Below, one piece after another: positions 27,039-36,244 of a stretch of 64,000 nucleotides of DNA. Position numbers and translations under genes: made by a program. Location of the stretch: the NCBI GenBank assembly GCA_021788645.1, contig JAJYKK010000007.1:1-64000 (forward strand). The letters run 5' to 3'. The stretch is from Pseudomonadota bacterium. GTDB taxonomy: Bacteria > Pseudomonadota > Gammaproteobacteria > Burkholderiales > JAKAFK01. Each line of letters starts with the position of its first letter. Position 1 is the first letter of the stretch. The notes beneath the pieces were generated by a model. That model searched no databases. It saw nothing but the letters and a program-made list of their open reading frames with translations, and was not told the DNA's origin.

Positions 27039-28250
27039 ATGCGCATCCTGCATATTCTCGATCACTCGATCCCCACCCATAGCGGCTATGCGTTCCGCAC
27101 CCTGTCAATCCTGCGCGAGCAAAAGGCACTGGGCTGGCAGACCTACCACCTGACCAGCCCCAAGCAGCCGGCGTGCCGCGCCGCCGAGGAAGTGGTGGAC
27201 GGCGTCCACTTCTATCGCACCCCGCAGGCAGCCTGGATTTCCAGGGACCTGCCCGGTCTGGGCGAACTCGGGCTCATGGGCACGCTCACGCGGCGCATCG
27301 GCGCCGTGGCGGAACGGGTGAGGCCCGACGTCCTGCACGCCCACTCGCCGGCGCTCAACGGCCTTCCGGCGCTGCGTGTGGGACAGCGTCTCGGCGTGCC
27401 GGTGGTCTACGAGGTCAGGGCCTTCTGGGAGGACGCGGCCGTCGACCACGGGACCAGCCGCGCCTGGGGCCTGCGCTACCGGCTGACGCGCCAACTCGAG
27501 ACGTTCGTGCTTCGGCAGGCGGACGCCGTCACCACGATCTGCGAAGGGCTCAAGCACGACATCGTCGCACGCGGCGTGCCCGAGGCGAAGGTGACGATCA
27601 TTCCGAATGCGGTAGACGTTGACGCGTTCGCGCCGGGGGCCCGCCCCGACGAGGCCTTGAGAGCGGAACTCGGGCTCGAGGACGCCACGGTGATCGGCTT
27701 CATCGGCTCCTTCTATGCCTACGAAGGCCTCGACGTCCTGCTGCGGGCGCTCCCCAAGGTGCTTGCCCGCCAGCCCGACGTCCAGGTGCTCCTGGTCGGG
27801 GGCGGCCCGCAAGAAGCGCGCCTCAAGGCGCTCGCCCGGGAACTGGGCATGGCGCCCAGGGTGCGCTTTTGCGGGCGCGTCCCCCATGGCGACATCGGCC
27901 GCTACTACAGTCTCGTCGACATCCTCGCCTATCCTCGCGTACCTTTGCGCCTCACCGAGCTCGTCACGCCCTTGAAGCCCCTCGAGGCCATGGCCCAGGG
28001 AAAACTTCTCCTGGCGTCAAGCGTCGGTGGGCATCGCGAACTGATCCGCGACGGCGAGACGGGCCTGTTGTTCGAGGCCGGCGACCCCGACGCGCTCGCC
28101 CGCGCGCTTCTCGCCGCCCTCGACCGACGGGGCGAGTGGCCGAGGATACAGCGCGCCGCCCGACGTTTTGTCGAAACCGAACGCAGCTGGCCCGAAAGCA
28201 TCCGTCGCTACCGGGCGGTGTATGCGGCGGCCCTGGGGAGCCGTGCATGA
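27039..28250 (+). CDS. Glycosyltransferase, XrtA-system type 3 (GT4)
   Basis: A 403-residue GT4 enzyme. It begins MRILHILDHSIPTHSGYAFR, the opening of the TIGR04063 exosortase-linked family (from memory). The donor site includes LVTPLKPLEAMAQGKLLLAS with the conserved glutamate. It starts 6 nt after the amidotransferase gene and overlaps the next glycosyltransferase by 4 nt. Cytoplasmic assembly of the EPS repeat is the expected role. Confidence 0.92.
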   Translation: MRILHILDHSIPTHSGYAFRTLSILREQKALGWQTYHLTSPKQPACRAAEEVVDGVHFYRTPQAAWISRDLPGLGELGLMGTLTRRIGAVAERVRPDVLHAHSPALNGLPALRVGQRLGVPVVYEVRAFWEDAAVDHGTSRAWGLRYRLTRQLETFVLRQADAVTTICEGLKHDIVARGVPEAKVTIIPNAVDVDAFAPGARPDEALRAELGLEDATVIGFIGSFYAYEGLDVLLRALPKVLARQPDVQVLLVGGGPQEARLKALARELGMAPRVRFCGRVPHGDIGRYYSLVDILAYPRVPLRLTELVTPLKPLEAMAQGKLLLASSVGGHRELIRDGETGLLFEAGDPDALARALLAALDRRGEWPRIQRAARRFVETERSWPESIRRYRAVYAAALGSRA

Positions 28251-29365
28251 CGACCGGGCGCTTTTCCGTCGGCCTCGTGGGCCCGCTCCCTCCGCCGCAC
28301 GGGGGCATGGCGAATCAGACCCGCCAGCTCGCGGGCCTGCTCAAAAAGGACGGCGTCCGGGTGGAACTCATTCAGGTCAACGCGCCCTATCGGCCCGGTT
28401 TCGTGGCCCATTTCCGCGGGGTGCGGGCGCTGGCCCGCCTCCTGCCCTATCTGGGCCGATTGTGGCGGATGGCAGGCCGTGTCGATCTGATCCACGTGAT
28501 GGCCAATTCCGGCTGGTCCTGGCACCTCTTCGCCGCACCCGCCGTGTGGATCGCCAAGCTGCGCGGCAGGCCCGTGGTGGTGAATTACCGGGGCGGGGAG
28601 GCTGGCACCTTCTTGCGCCGCTCCCTGCGCTGGGTCGCCCCCACGCTCAAGCGCGCCGACGCGATCGTGGTCCCGTCAGGATTCCTTGAGGGCGTCTTCC
28701 GGGATCATGGCTTCGCACCCAAGGTCGTGCCCAACGTCGTCGACCTCGCCCGCTTCACGAAGCGCCCGGGAAGCCCCGGGGAGGCCACCCGGCAACGCCG
28801 CTGCCACTTGCTCGTCACCCGCAATCTCGAGCCCCTGTATGACAACGCCACTGCGATTCGCGCCTTGGACCTCATCCGCGCGCGCCTCCCCGAGGCGCGC
28901 CTGACGCTGGCGGGCACAGGCCCCGAGGAAGGCCCGCTCCGGGCGCTTGCCGCCGAGCTGGGCCTGTCCGACGCGGTCACGTTCGCGGGCGCCGTCGACA
29001 ACGAAGGCATGCCGGCCCTCTATCAGTCTGCCGACGTGGCATTGAACCCAAGCCTCGTCGACAACACCCCGATCTCGGTCCTAGAAGCGCTGGCAAGCGG
29101 CGTTCCGGTCGTCTCGACCAACGTCGGCGGCATTCCCTATCTCGTGACCCAGGACGAAAGCGCGCTCCTCGTGCCGCCCAACTCACCGCGCGCCATGGCC
29201 GAGGCCACGCTGAAGATCCTCGAGGACGGCCGGCTTGCCGGCAGGCTCGTCTCGGCTGGCCAGCTTATCGTGCGGCGGCACGGGTGGTCCGCCGTGCGCA
29301 GCGCACTCCTTGCCACCTATGAGGGCGCCCTGGGGCAGCCGTTGCGGGGGGGCCATGGGACCTGA
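28247..29365 (+). CDS. Glycosyltransferase (GT4)
   Basis: A 372-residue GT-B glycosyltransferase. The glycine-rich start VGLVGPLPPPHGGMANQTRQL is the acceptor-side loop. NPSLVDNTPISVLEALASG is the donor-side motif with its conserved Glu. I chose ATG 28247, which overlaps the previous stop by 4 nt; the frame is open further upstream inside the previous gene. It is the fourth glycosyltransferase in the run. Confidence 0.9.
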   Translation: MTTGRFSVGLVGPLPPPHGGMANQTRQLAGLLKKDGVRVELIQVNAPYRPGFVAHFRGVRALARLLPYLGRLWRMAGRVDLIHVMANSGWSWHLFAAPAVWIAKLRGRPVVVNYRGGEAGTFLRRSLRWVAPTLKRADAIVVPSGFLEGVFRDHGFAPKVVPNVVDLARFTKRPGSPGEATRQRRCHLLVTRNLEPLYDNATAIRALDLIRARLPEARLTLAGTGPEEGPLRALAAELGLSDAVTFAGAVDNEGMPALYQSADVALNPSLVDNTPISVLEALASGVPVVSTNVGGIPYLVTQDESALLVPPNSPRAMAEATLKILEDGRLAGRLVSAGQLIVRRHGWSAVRSALLATYEGALGQPLRGGHGT

Positions 29366-30728
29366 GCGCGGTCGTTACACGCGATTCGTCTCCGGCGTGC
29401 TCTTTCCGGCGCACGAGCGCCTGAAGGGCCACGCCACGGCGACGCTGCGTCAGGCGCTCGAGGCGAGCCAATGGTGGACGCGCAGCCAAATCGAGGCGCT
29501 CCAGCTCGAACGCCTCAAGGCCTTCCTGTGCGCCGCGCAGACGGATGTGCCTTACTATGCCGAGCTGTTCGCCGGCCTGGGTTTTCAGCCCGGGAGAATG
29601 CACTCGATCACCGAGCTGGGGCAGCTGCCCACGCTCACGAAAGCGACGGTCCGCGCCAATTTCTCGCGCCTGGCAAGCCGCCGTGCCAAGGGGCTCAAGG
29701 CCTTCAACACCGGCGGGTCAAGCGGCGAGCCGCTCATCTTCGGCCTCGGACGGGATCGGGTGGCTCATGACGTGGCGGCCAAGTGGCGGGCCACCCGCTG
29801 GTGGGGCGTCGATGTCGGCGATCCGGAAATCGTGCTCTGGGGCTCCCCCATCGAGCTCAACGCCCAGGACCGGCTGCGCGGCCTTCGGGACCGGCTCTTC
29901 CGCACCCGCCTTCTGCCCGCCTTCGAGATGTCGGAGCCCCGGCTCGATGAATTCCTGCACGCGATCCGAGGCCGTCGCCCGCGGATGCTCTTCGGCTACC
30001 CGTCTGCGCTGGCCCTGGTGGCGCGCCATGCGCGCTCCCGCGGCGAGCCGATGGACGATCTGGGCATCACGGTCGCTTTCGCGACTGCGGAGCGCCTGTA
30101 CGACGAGCAGCGCAACGGAATCGAAGAGGTCTTCGGGTGCCGCGTCGCCAACGGCTACGGGGGGCGCGATGCGGGTTTCGTCGCGCATGAGTGCCCCAAG
30201 GGAGGAATGCACATCACGGCGGAGGACATCGTGGTGGAAATCGTCGATGCGCAGGGGCACCCCGTGCCTGCGGGCCAGTCCGGAGAGATCGTCGTGACCC
30301 ACATGGGCAGCGGCGATTTCCCGTTCATCCGCTACCGCACGGGCGATGTCGGCGCGCTCGCACACCAAGGGTGCGCATGCGGAAGGGGGCTTCCCCTGCT
30401 GGAAAAAATCGAAGGGCGCACGACCGACTTCATCGTCGCCGCCGACGGCACGGTCATGCACGGGCTCGCGCTCATCTACACCGTGCGCGCGCTACCCGGG
30501 GTGAAGGCCTTCAAGATCGTCCAGGAAAATGTCGAGCACGTGCGCGTCTTGCTGGTGGCCGAGCGCGATTTTGCCTGGGGCCCGGGGCGCGAGGCGATCG
30601 TGCGCGACTTCCGGCGGCGGCTCGGCCCGGCCACCCGGGTCGAGGTGGAACCGGTCGACGCCCTCCCGGCAGAGCGCTCCGGAAAACATCGCTACGTCGT
30701 CAGCCACGTGGCCGCCCGCAAATGGTAG
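29355..30728 (+). CDS. CapK/PaaK-like adenylate-forming enzyme
   Basis: A 457-residue protein related to phenylacetate-CoA ligase and CapK. The nucleotide-binding loop FNTGGSSGEPLIF is near residue 117, and FIRYRTGDVGALAHQGCACG near residue 325 contains the family's C-terminal hinge. Such enzymes activate carboxylic acids as adenylates. CapK-type members are common in capsule loci, but the acid they activate is mostly unknown. The start ATG 29355 overlaps the upstream glycosyltransferase by 11 nt, and its own stop overlaps the flippase start. Confidence 0.85.
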   Translation: MGPERGRYTRFVSGVLFPAHERLKGHATATLRQALEASQWWTRSQIEALQLERLKAFLCAAQTDVPYYAELFAGLGFQPGRMHSITELGQLPTLTKATVRANFSRLASRRAKGLKAFNTGGSSGEPLIFGLGRDRVAHDVAAKWRATRWWGVDVGDPEIVLWGSPIELNAQDRLRGLRDRLFRTRLLPAFEMSEPRLDEFLHAIRGRRPRMLFGYPSALALVARHARSRGEPMDDLGITVAFATAERLYDEQRNGIEEVFGCRVANGYGGRDAGFVAHECPKGGMHITAEDIVVEIVDAQGHPVPAGQSGEIVVTHMGSGDFPFIRYRTGDVGALAHQGCACGRGLPLLEKIEGRTTDFIVAADGTVMHGLALIYTVRALPGVKAFKIVQENVEHVRVLLVAERDFAWGPGREAIVRDFRRRLGPATRVEVEPVDALPAERSGKHRYVVSHVAARKW

Positions 30729-32215
30729 ACGCCCCCGCCCCGGCCGCGCCCCGTGCGGCCCACACGGTCCGCAAGTCGCTCGCGATCTCGTTCGCCGAAC
30801 GCTACTCCGCGCTCGTCCTGCAATTCGTCTCGACGCTGGTCATCGCGCGGCTGCTGACACCGGCGGAAATCGGCGTCTTTTCGGTGGCAGCAGTGCTCAC
30901 CACCTTGGCGCACACCCTGCGCGACTTCGGCGTAGGGCAGTATGTCATCCAGGAGAAGGCGCTCACGACCGAGCGCCTGCGCGCCGCCTACGGCGTGGCG
31001 ATCGCGAGCGCCTGGCTGGTGGCCGCAGCCCTGGCCGCCCTGAGCACCCCGGCCGCCTGGTTTTATCATGCGCCCGGCGTGGGGCGGGTGATGCGGGTGT
31101 TTGCACTCAACTTCATGCTGCTGCCTTTCGGCAGCGTCTCGCTCGCCCTGTGGCGCCGGGAGATGAACTTCGCCGCACCGTACTATATCAAGATCTCCGG
31201 CGGGCTCGTGCAGGCGGCGACTTCCATCGCCCTGGCCTTCGCCGGCTTCAGCTACATGAGTCTCGCCTGGGGTGCGGCGGCGGGAATCGCGGTGACGGTC
31301 ATCGCGGCGCACCTCCTGCGTCCGCCCAACATGCCGTGGCTGCCCGCCGTGCGCGGACTTCGGCACGTGCTCTCGTTCGGCAGCATGACCTCCAGCGCCG
31401 TGCTGGTCAAGGATCTCGGCGCCGGGGCGCCGGACCTGATCCTCGGGCGGGTGCTCGGGATGGGACCGGTCGGCATCTATGCCCGGGCCGTCGGACTCGT
31501 CCAGCTCTTCGACCGCTACGTGAGCTCCGCGGTGCTCGGGGTCATGCTGCCCCACCTGTCCGCCAAGCAACGGGGCGGCGAAGCGCTCAAGGGACCGTAC
31601 CTGCGCGCGCTCACGCTGGTGACGGGCATCGCGTGGCCTTTTCTGGGCGTCCTCGCGGTCCAGGGCGGGGGCGCGGTGCGCCTGTTGTACGGGCCGCAAT
31701 GGGGTGCGTCCGTCCCGGTGGTCAAGGTGCTGTGCGCGGGCGCAGCGCTCAATGTCCTGTCGTATTTTGCCGGGCAGGCGCTGCTCGCGGCCGGGGCGCC
31801 GCGCACCAACATGGCGCTCCAGTTCGTCGTTCAGCCGGCGACGGTCGCCTTCGAACTGGTCGCAGCCCGATTCGGGCTCGTGCCGCTGGCGATTGCGGCC
31901 TCATTGGGGGCCCTCACCGGGTTCCTGGTGTCGACCCTCTTCCTGCATCGGCATATCGGACTCACGGTCGGGGACGTGGTGCGCGCCACCGGGCGAAGCG
32001 CGGCGCTGGCACTGTTCGCGGTGGCCGGCCCCCTCGCGTTCTCGCTGCTGCGGGAGGGCACCGGCGCAAGCGTGGCGGGGCCTTTCGCGCTGGGCGTCCT
32101 AGGGGCCGCCATGGGTTGGGGGGCCGGGCTTGTCGCTTTGTCCCACCCGCTCAAGAGCGAAGTGCTTCCGGTCGTGACACGGCTGCGCAAACTGGCGCGG
32201 CTCTCCGGTACTTGA
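30722..32215 (+). CDS. Oligosaccharide flippase (Wzx-like, MOP superfamily)
   Basis: A 497-residue polytopic membrane protein with 12-14 hydrophobic segments. RKSLAISFAERYSALVLQF and IARLLTPAEIGVFSVAAVL are the typical first two helices of Wzx-type lipopolysaccharide flippases. It should turn lipid-linked repeat units across the inner membrane. The start ATGGTAGAC overlaps the previous stop by 7 nt. The matching polymerase candidate is at 53091-54431. Confidence 0.92.
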   Translation: MVDAPAPAAPRAAHTVRKSLAISFAERYSALVLQFVSTLVIARLLTPAEIGVFSVAAVLTTLAHTLRDFGVGQYVIQEKALTTERLRAAYGVAIASAWLVAAALAALSTPAAWFYHAPGVGRVMRVFALNFMLLPFGSVSLALWRREMNFAAPYYIKISGGLVQAATSIALAFAGFSYMSLAWGAAAGIAVTVIAAHLLRPPNMPWLPAVRGLRHVLSFGSMTSSAVLVKDLGAGAPDLILGRVLGMGPVGIYARAVGLVQLFDRYVSSAVLGVMLPHLSAKQRGGEALKGPYLRALTLVTGIAWPFLGVLAVQGGGAVRLLYGPQWGASVPVVKVLCAGAALNVLSYFAGQALLAAGAPRTNMALQFVVQPATVAFELVAARFGLVPLAIAASLGALTGFLVSTLFLHRHIGLTVGDVVRATGRSAALALFAVAGPLAFSLLREGTGASVAGPFALGVLGAAMGWGAGLVALSHPLKSEVLPVVTRLRKLARLSGT

Positions 32216-32246
32216 GCCCCGGGCTCGGCGGATGAAGGAGGAACCC

Positions 32247-33245
32247 ATGATCTTGGAGACACCGCGCGGCGCGGCGAACCCGGCGGATTCGCAGCCGCAG
32301 GCATCGCCCCCGTTTTCCGACCTCGCCTGCGAGCCCTTCTTCATCGTCGGCTTCCAGCGAAGCGGAACCACGCTCCTTCGGATGATGCTGAACGCGCATC
32401 CGGCGCTCGCCATTCCCCACGATTCGGGGGAGCTGTGGGCCTCGTACTGGGAAGCGGCCCATAACGCGCTCGGCAGCGAGCAGGCGGTGCGCGGCTTCAT
32501 GGAACGTCTGGCCCGCGATGCGCGCATCCGCGCCTGGAAGACGGACTTGCCCGGCGCGATGCTTTTTGCGCCGCCGCTGCCCACCGACTTCGCCGGGGTC
32601 ATGAGGCGTTTTCACGGCGTCTATGCCCACCTGCAGGGCAAACCGCGCTGGGGTGACAAGAACACCGGCAGCCTCGTCGAACTCGATCGCCTGAACGCCC
32701 TCTTCCCTTCGTCCAGGTTCATTCATCTGGTGCGGGACGGACGCGATTGCGCCTTGTCGCACTTGAGCAAGGAATACGTCTATGGCTACCCCAACGTGCT
32801 CCGGGTCGCCCACGAATGGCGCGAGCAGGTGGGCTTGTGCCGAAAAATGGGCGCCATGCTGCCGGCCACGCGGTACATGGAAGTGCGTTACGAGGACCTC
32901 GTCCAGGCCCCTCCGGCGTGCCTCGCCCAGGTGTGCGCGTTCCTGGGCATCGCCTATGCGCCCGAGATGCTGGACTACACGGGCCAGGTCAAGCGGTTCG
33001 TTCCCGAGGAAAAGCGGGGGCTTTGGCCCCTCCTCGACAAACCGCCGATGGCGTCCAACGTGGCGAAGTGGAGGCGTCATATGCGGGCGGCTGACCGGGC
33101 CGTCTTCGAGCGGCACGCCGGGTCGCTGTTGCACGAACTCGGCTACGAAACTCTCGTGCCGCCGGTGAACGAAGGACGCTGGCTGGAACTGTGGTACGAG
33201 CTTCACAGCCGACTCGCCTGGCGGCTGCGGGCGAGCCGGCAGTGA
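32247..33245 (+). CDS. Sulfotransferase, copy 1
   Basis: A 332-residue PAPS-dependent sulfotransferase. The 5'-phosphosulfate loop is in VGFQRSGTTLLRMML (residues 34-48), and the 3'-phosphate-binding segment RFIHLVRDGRDCALSHL starts near residue 157. It should transfer sulfate to a hydroxyl or amine of the EPS or a lipid intermediate. ATG 32247 has a strong AAGGAGG 5 nt upstream, which decides the start over the ATG at 32232. It ends the first packed run of EPS genes, just before a decayed TnpB copy. Confidence 0.9.
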   Translation: MILETPRGAANPADSQPQASPPFSDLACEPFFIVGFQRSGTTLLRMMLNAHPALAIPHDSGELWASYWEAAHNALGSEQAVRGFMERLARDARIRAWKTDLPGAMLFAPPLPTDFAGVMRRFHGVYAHLQGKPRWGDKNTGSLVELDRLNALFPSSRFIHLVRDGRDCALSHLSKEYVYGYPNVLRVAHEWREQVGLCRKMGAMLPATRYMEVRYEDLVQAPPACLAQVCAFLGIAYAPEMLDYTGQVKRFVPEEKRGLWPLLDKPPMASNVAKWRRHMRAADRAVFERHAGSLLHELGYETLVPPVNEGRWLELWYELHSRLAWRLRASRQ

Positions 33246-33303
33246 GCCCCCAAGACAAGGCGAGCGCCGGAATGAATGATCGCGTGTCGGCGCCAGGGCG
33301 GAG

Positions 33304-33911
33304 ATGAGGACCGCTCGCCGTGTGGGGGAAGACGCCAATGCCGGAGACCGGATCGAGGTTGTGGATGTCGGCACCCGAGGTCCTGACCGACACCGACGGT
33401 TGCCGCCATGGCACGGAATTGGGCCAGCGGGTCACGCGGGCCTGCGAGGCCCGGCACGAGCAAGGCAAGACGCGCCACACGCTGGCGCGCCATCGCCGCC
33501 AGATGCGCCCAGCGCGCGGATCCCCAAGCCACGGATCAAGGCGTGCCGCATCCCCCCATCTGGGCGATGCGAAGTGGAACCGGCGGGAAGCCAAGGCTCG
33601 CGCGACGATGGCGCGCGGGATCCACACGGCGTTGAACGGCCGGGTCAAGGCGAAGAAGCCCGCCGTTGTCGTGGTGGCGGCGCTCGCGTTGGGCTTCGAG
33701 AAGCCGAAGGCATGGCCATCGAACCTTCGCCAGAGGATGGGGGATTCCGAGATCATGCGGTATATCTCTTGGCGCACCGTCAAGGCCCTCCTCGGCGGAG
33801 GATTCGACGCCCGCGGGGAAGGTGCCCCAGGGGCACGCCGATTGGCATCGGAACGAGATCAAAATGGGGTCGCCACCAACGGCGACCATGTTCGATGACA
33901 CTTTTAGGAAC
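33304..33911 (+). pseudogene. Decayed TnpB-family gene
   Basis: Segments in all three plus frames line up with the same TnpB subfamily as the gene at the left edge. IEVVDVGT (frame 1, near 33352) resembles the RuvC-I strand. LTDTDGCRHGTELGQ and KWNRREAKARATMARGIH are in frame 2. RAIAARCAQRADP is in frame 3. The RuvC-II region reads KKPAVVVVAALALGFEKPKAW, with Ala-Ala where the catalytic glutamate is expected. The zinc ribbon and the RuvC-III NAA motif are missing. It ends in TTTTAGGAAC, as the left-edge copy does. The gene has several frameshifts, a 3' deletion and lost catalytic residues, so it is dead. The match is from memory of family members. Confidence 0.7.
33902..33911 (+). repeat. 10-bp 3'-end repeat of TnpB element, copy 2
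   Basis: TTTTAGGAAC is identical to 215-224. Here it lies 9 nt before the start codon of the next gene, and its AGGAAC probably serves as that gene's ribosome-binding site. At the left edge the 10-mer also sits just before a gene start (mreD). Confidence 0.45.
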
Positions 33912-33920
33912 GGTCGTGAC

Positions 33921-35126
33921 ATGTCTGTTGAACGCTGGAAGGAAATCGCGCGCGACGCGCTTGGCCGACGCCATCCGGTGACGGCACGGCAGGTCCATCT
34001 GCAAGAGGCGATGGCCTGGCTTTGCCGGGCGCAGGACGCCACCGGCACGGGCGGGGTCTCCCGCTCCTATGCGCTGCGCTGGATGCCCTCGCACCGCCGG
34101 CGCGGGTGGCTTGCCGCCTACCCGGAGACGACGGGCTACATCATCCCGACCTTCATCGCCTACGCGCGCCTGACCGGCGACGACGGCTATCGCGAGCGGG
34201 CGCTCAGGATGGCATCCTGGGAAGCGGACGTGCAAATGGACAGCGGCGCGGTCCAAGGGGGGGTCATCGATTTCCCTGCGAGCCCCGCCATCTTCAACAC
34301 CGGCCAAGTGCTCTTCGGCTGGGTCGCCGCCTATCGAGAAACGGGCAACGAGCGCTTCCGCCAGGCGGCCATCCGCGCGGCCGACTTCCTGGCCTTTGCG
34401 CAGGACGCCGACGGCGCGTGGCGCCGGCACGGATCGCGCTATTCCCGCCCCGGCGTCAACGTCTACGATGCGCGGACCGCCTGGGGGCTGCTGGAGGCCC
34501 ATCGCATCACGAACGAGCGGCGCCACCGGGATGCCGCGGTGCGCAATCTCGAGTTCGCGCTCGCACAACAGGCGCGAAGCGGCTGGTTCGCCCAGTGCTG
34601 CCTCGACGACGACGCGCGTCCGTTGCTGCATACGCTCGCCTACACCATGGAAGGGCTGCTCGAATCGGGCGTCATGTTGGAGGAATCGCGCTATGTGGAC
34701 GCCGCGGCGCGCGCCGCCGAGGCCCTCATGGGGCGCCAGCGCAGCGACGGGGGCTTGCCGGGACGCTTCGATGCCGGTTGGCGTCCGCGCGCCCGGTTCA
34801 GTTGCCTCACAGGTGATGCGCAGACGGCCATCGTCTGGCTTCGCCTGCACGCGCTCACGCAAGAAGCACGCTACTTGGAGGCGGCCCGGCGCCTGAACGA
34901 CTACGTCGCAAGCACGCAGGATCTCGCCGCGGAGGATCCCGGCATCCGGGGGGGCATCAAGGGATCCTTTCCCATCTGGGCCGAGTACGGGCGCTACGAG
35001 TACTTGAACTGGGCGGCGAAATTCTTTGCCGACGCCGCCATGCTGGAATTGGCGGCGGGCGCCGGGCGAGCCGGCCCGCGCGTCGCCGACGAAACAACAA
35101 TCCCCGGAAGCCGATGCCATGCATGA
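33921..35126 (+). CDS. (Alpha/alpha) toroid protein, glycosidase/epimerase-like, function unknown
   Basis: A 401-residue soluble protein made of repeated helical hairpins, each with an aromatic/Gly-rich turn (such as ETTGYIIPTFIAYARLTGDDGYRERA and NTGQVLFGWVAAYRETG). This is the pattern of (alpha/alpha)6-7 barrels found in GH88, GH105, AGE epimerases and some prenyl cyclases. No signal peptide is visible. Specific catalytic residues cannot be assigned. It is the first gene after the TnpB relic, whose 3' end supplies the likely ribosome-binding site. The stop overlaps the next gene by 8 nt. A role in processing EPS sugars is a guess from context. Confidence 0.75.
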   Translation: MSVERWKEIARDALGRRHPVTARQVHLQEAMAWLCRAQDATGTGGVSRSYALRWMPSHRRRGWLAAYPETTGYIIPTFIAYARLTGDDGYRERALRMASWEADVQMDSGAVQGGVIDFPASPAIFNTGQVLFGWVAAYRETGNERFRQAAIRAADFLAFAQDADGAWRRHGSRYSRPGVNVYDARTAWGLLEAHRITNERRHRDAAVRNLEFALAQQARSGWFAQCCLDDDARPLLHTLAYTMEGLLESGVMLEESRYVDAAARAAEALMGRQRSDGGLPGRFDAGWRPRARFSCLTGDAQTAIVWLRLHALTQEARYLEAARRLNDYVASTQDLAAEDPGIRGGIKGSFPIWAEYGRYEYLNWAAKFFADAAMLELAAGAGRAGPRVADETTIPGSRCHA

Positions 35127-36150
35127 CCTGCCGCCGGCCGACGAGCCCCGCCTCACGGTCTGCTCGGTGTCTTTCCACAACGCACGCCACCTGGCGCTCA
35201 ACCGCAGGCTCGCCGCCACGCTCGCCGGCACCGGCGTGCTGCCCTGGGTGGTCGCCGAAAATACCCCTCCCGGGGGCGTTGATCGGCTGCCTGAGGACAC
35301 CCAGGGCTTCAAGGTGATTCCCGGGGTGGACGCCGCCGGCCACCGCCCCAACTATCAGCATACCGAAGCCTTGCAGCGGTGCCTCGAGCACGTCAAGACC
35401 CGCTTTCTGCTCGTGCTCGACCCCGACTTCTATCTCCTGCGGCCCGAGTGGGCCAAGACCGTGCCGGCCCATATGCTGGCGCACCGCCTGGCGTTCTTCG
35501 GCGTCCCCTGGCACCCGAAGCATTTGGAGAAGTACCGCTACTTCCCATGCGTGCATTGCATGTTCATCGATCTGGCCCAGGTCCCGGTCGAGCGCCTCGA
35601 CTTCAGGCCGGCCTGCGCCGACCGGAGCGAAGGCGGCGCGGCGCGGCGGAACGGATGGCTGGCCGGCATCGGGCGCGCGCTGACGCTGTCGGGCCGGCGC
35701 AAGGACTACCGCGATACGGGCACCCGGGTCTATCGCGCGTTCGCCCGCCATCCGACGCTCCAGCACGAATGCGCGACGCCGGTCTATCGGCTGCCCGAGG
35801 AGTTCCCCGGGACCGCCAACCCGCTTTCGCCTCGGGCACGCTTGTTCGAGTCGCTCCTGCCAGACAGCCTGTGCTATCTCCCGAAACGGAAGGATTCGTA
35901 TACCCGGACGGGCTTTCGCGAGGCCACCGGCGTCAGGTTGCCCGCGCACTGGGAGGAGTTCATGTGGGGTGCGGCGCCATTCGGGTTTCACGTGCGCCGC
36001 AACGCCGCCAAGGACGGGCGAGACGAGAATGCCGAGCTCGCCCTTTTGGAGCAAGCGCTGGAGGCGCTGGCCTTCGCGCGCGGCAGGAACCCGGACCCAC
36101 GGCAGGCAAGCAGTATGCGAGGCCCTGCGGCACCGGTCCCGGGCGCCTAG
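35119..36150 (+). CDS. Glycosyltransferase family 2-like protein (GT-A)
   Basis: A 343-residue protein with the opening LTVCSVSFHNARHLALNRRL and a DxD-type motif at 101-103 (LLVLDPDFYLL), as in GT-A fold glycosyltransferases. FGVPWHPKHLEKYRYFPCVHCMFID follows. The C-terminal half is less typical and contains a conserved-looking block, ECATPVYRLPEEFPG. It overlaps the toroid gene by 8 nt. The assignment is moderate; it could be a remote GT family with an unusual C-terminus. Confidence 0.7.
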   Translation: MHDLPPADEPRLTVCSVSFHNARHLALNRRLAATLAGTGVLPWVVAENTPPGGVDRLPEDTQGFKVIPGVDAAGHRPNYQHTEALQRCLEHVKTRFLLVLDPDFYLLRPEWAKTVPAHMLAHRLAFFGVPWHPKHLEKYRYFPCVHCMFIDLAQVPVERLDFRPACADRSEGGAARRNGWLAGIGRALTLSGRRKDYRDTGTRVYRAFARHPTLQHECATPVYRLPEEFPGTANPLSPRARLFESLLPDSLCYLPKRKDSYTRTGFREATGVRLPAHWEEFMWGAAPFGFHVRRNAAKDGRDENAELALLEQALEALAFARGRNPDPRQASSMRGPAAPVPGA

Positions 36151-36244
36151 GCCACCCCCCGGCAACAGAACGCAGGAGAAGACGTTTCGCCGGTGCGGGA
36201 GCGCTTGAGCGCCGCCGCAGGTTTATATCCAACAAGGAGCTTCC

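Noticed and set aside
25020-27080. 686-codon open frame on the minus strand
   Set aside because: It mirrors the amidotransferase gene and has no domain or plausible start context.
33246-33898. 192-codon open frame as an intact novel gene
   Set aside because: Parts in this frame and in the two other frames together match a TnpB protein, so it is a frameshifted remnant.
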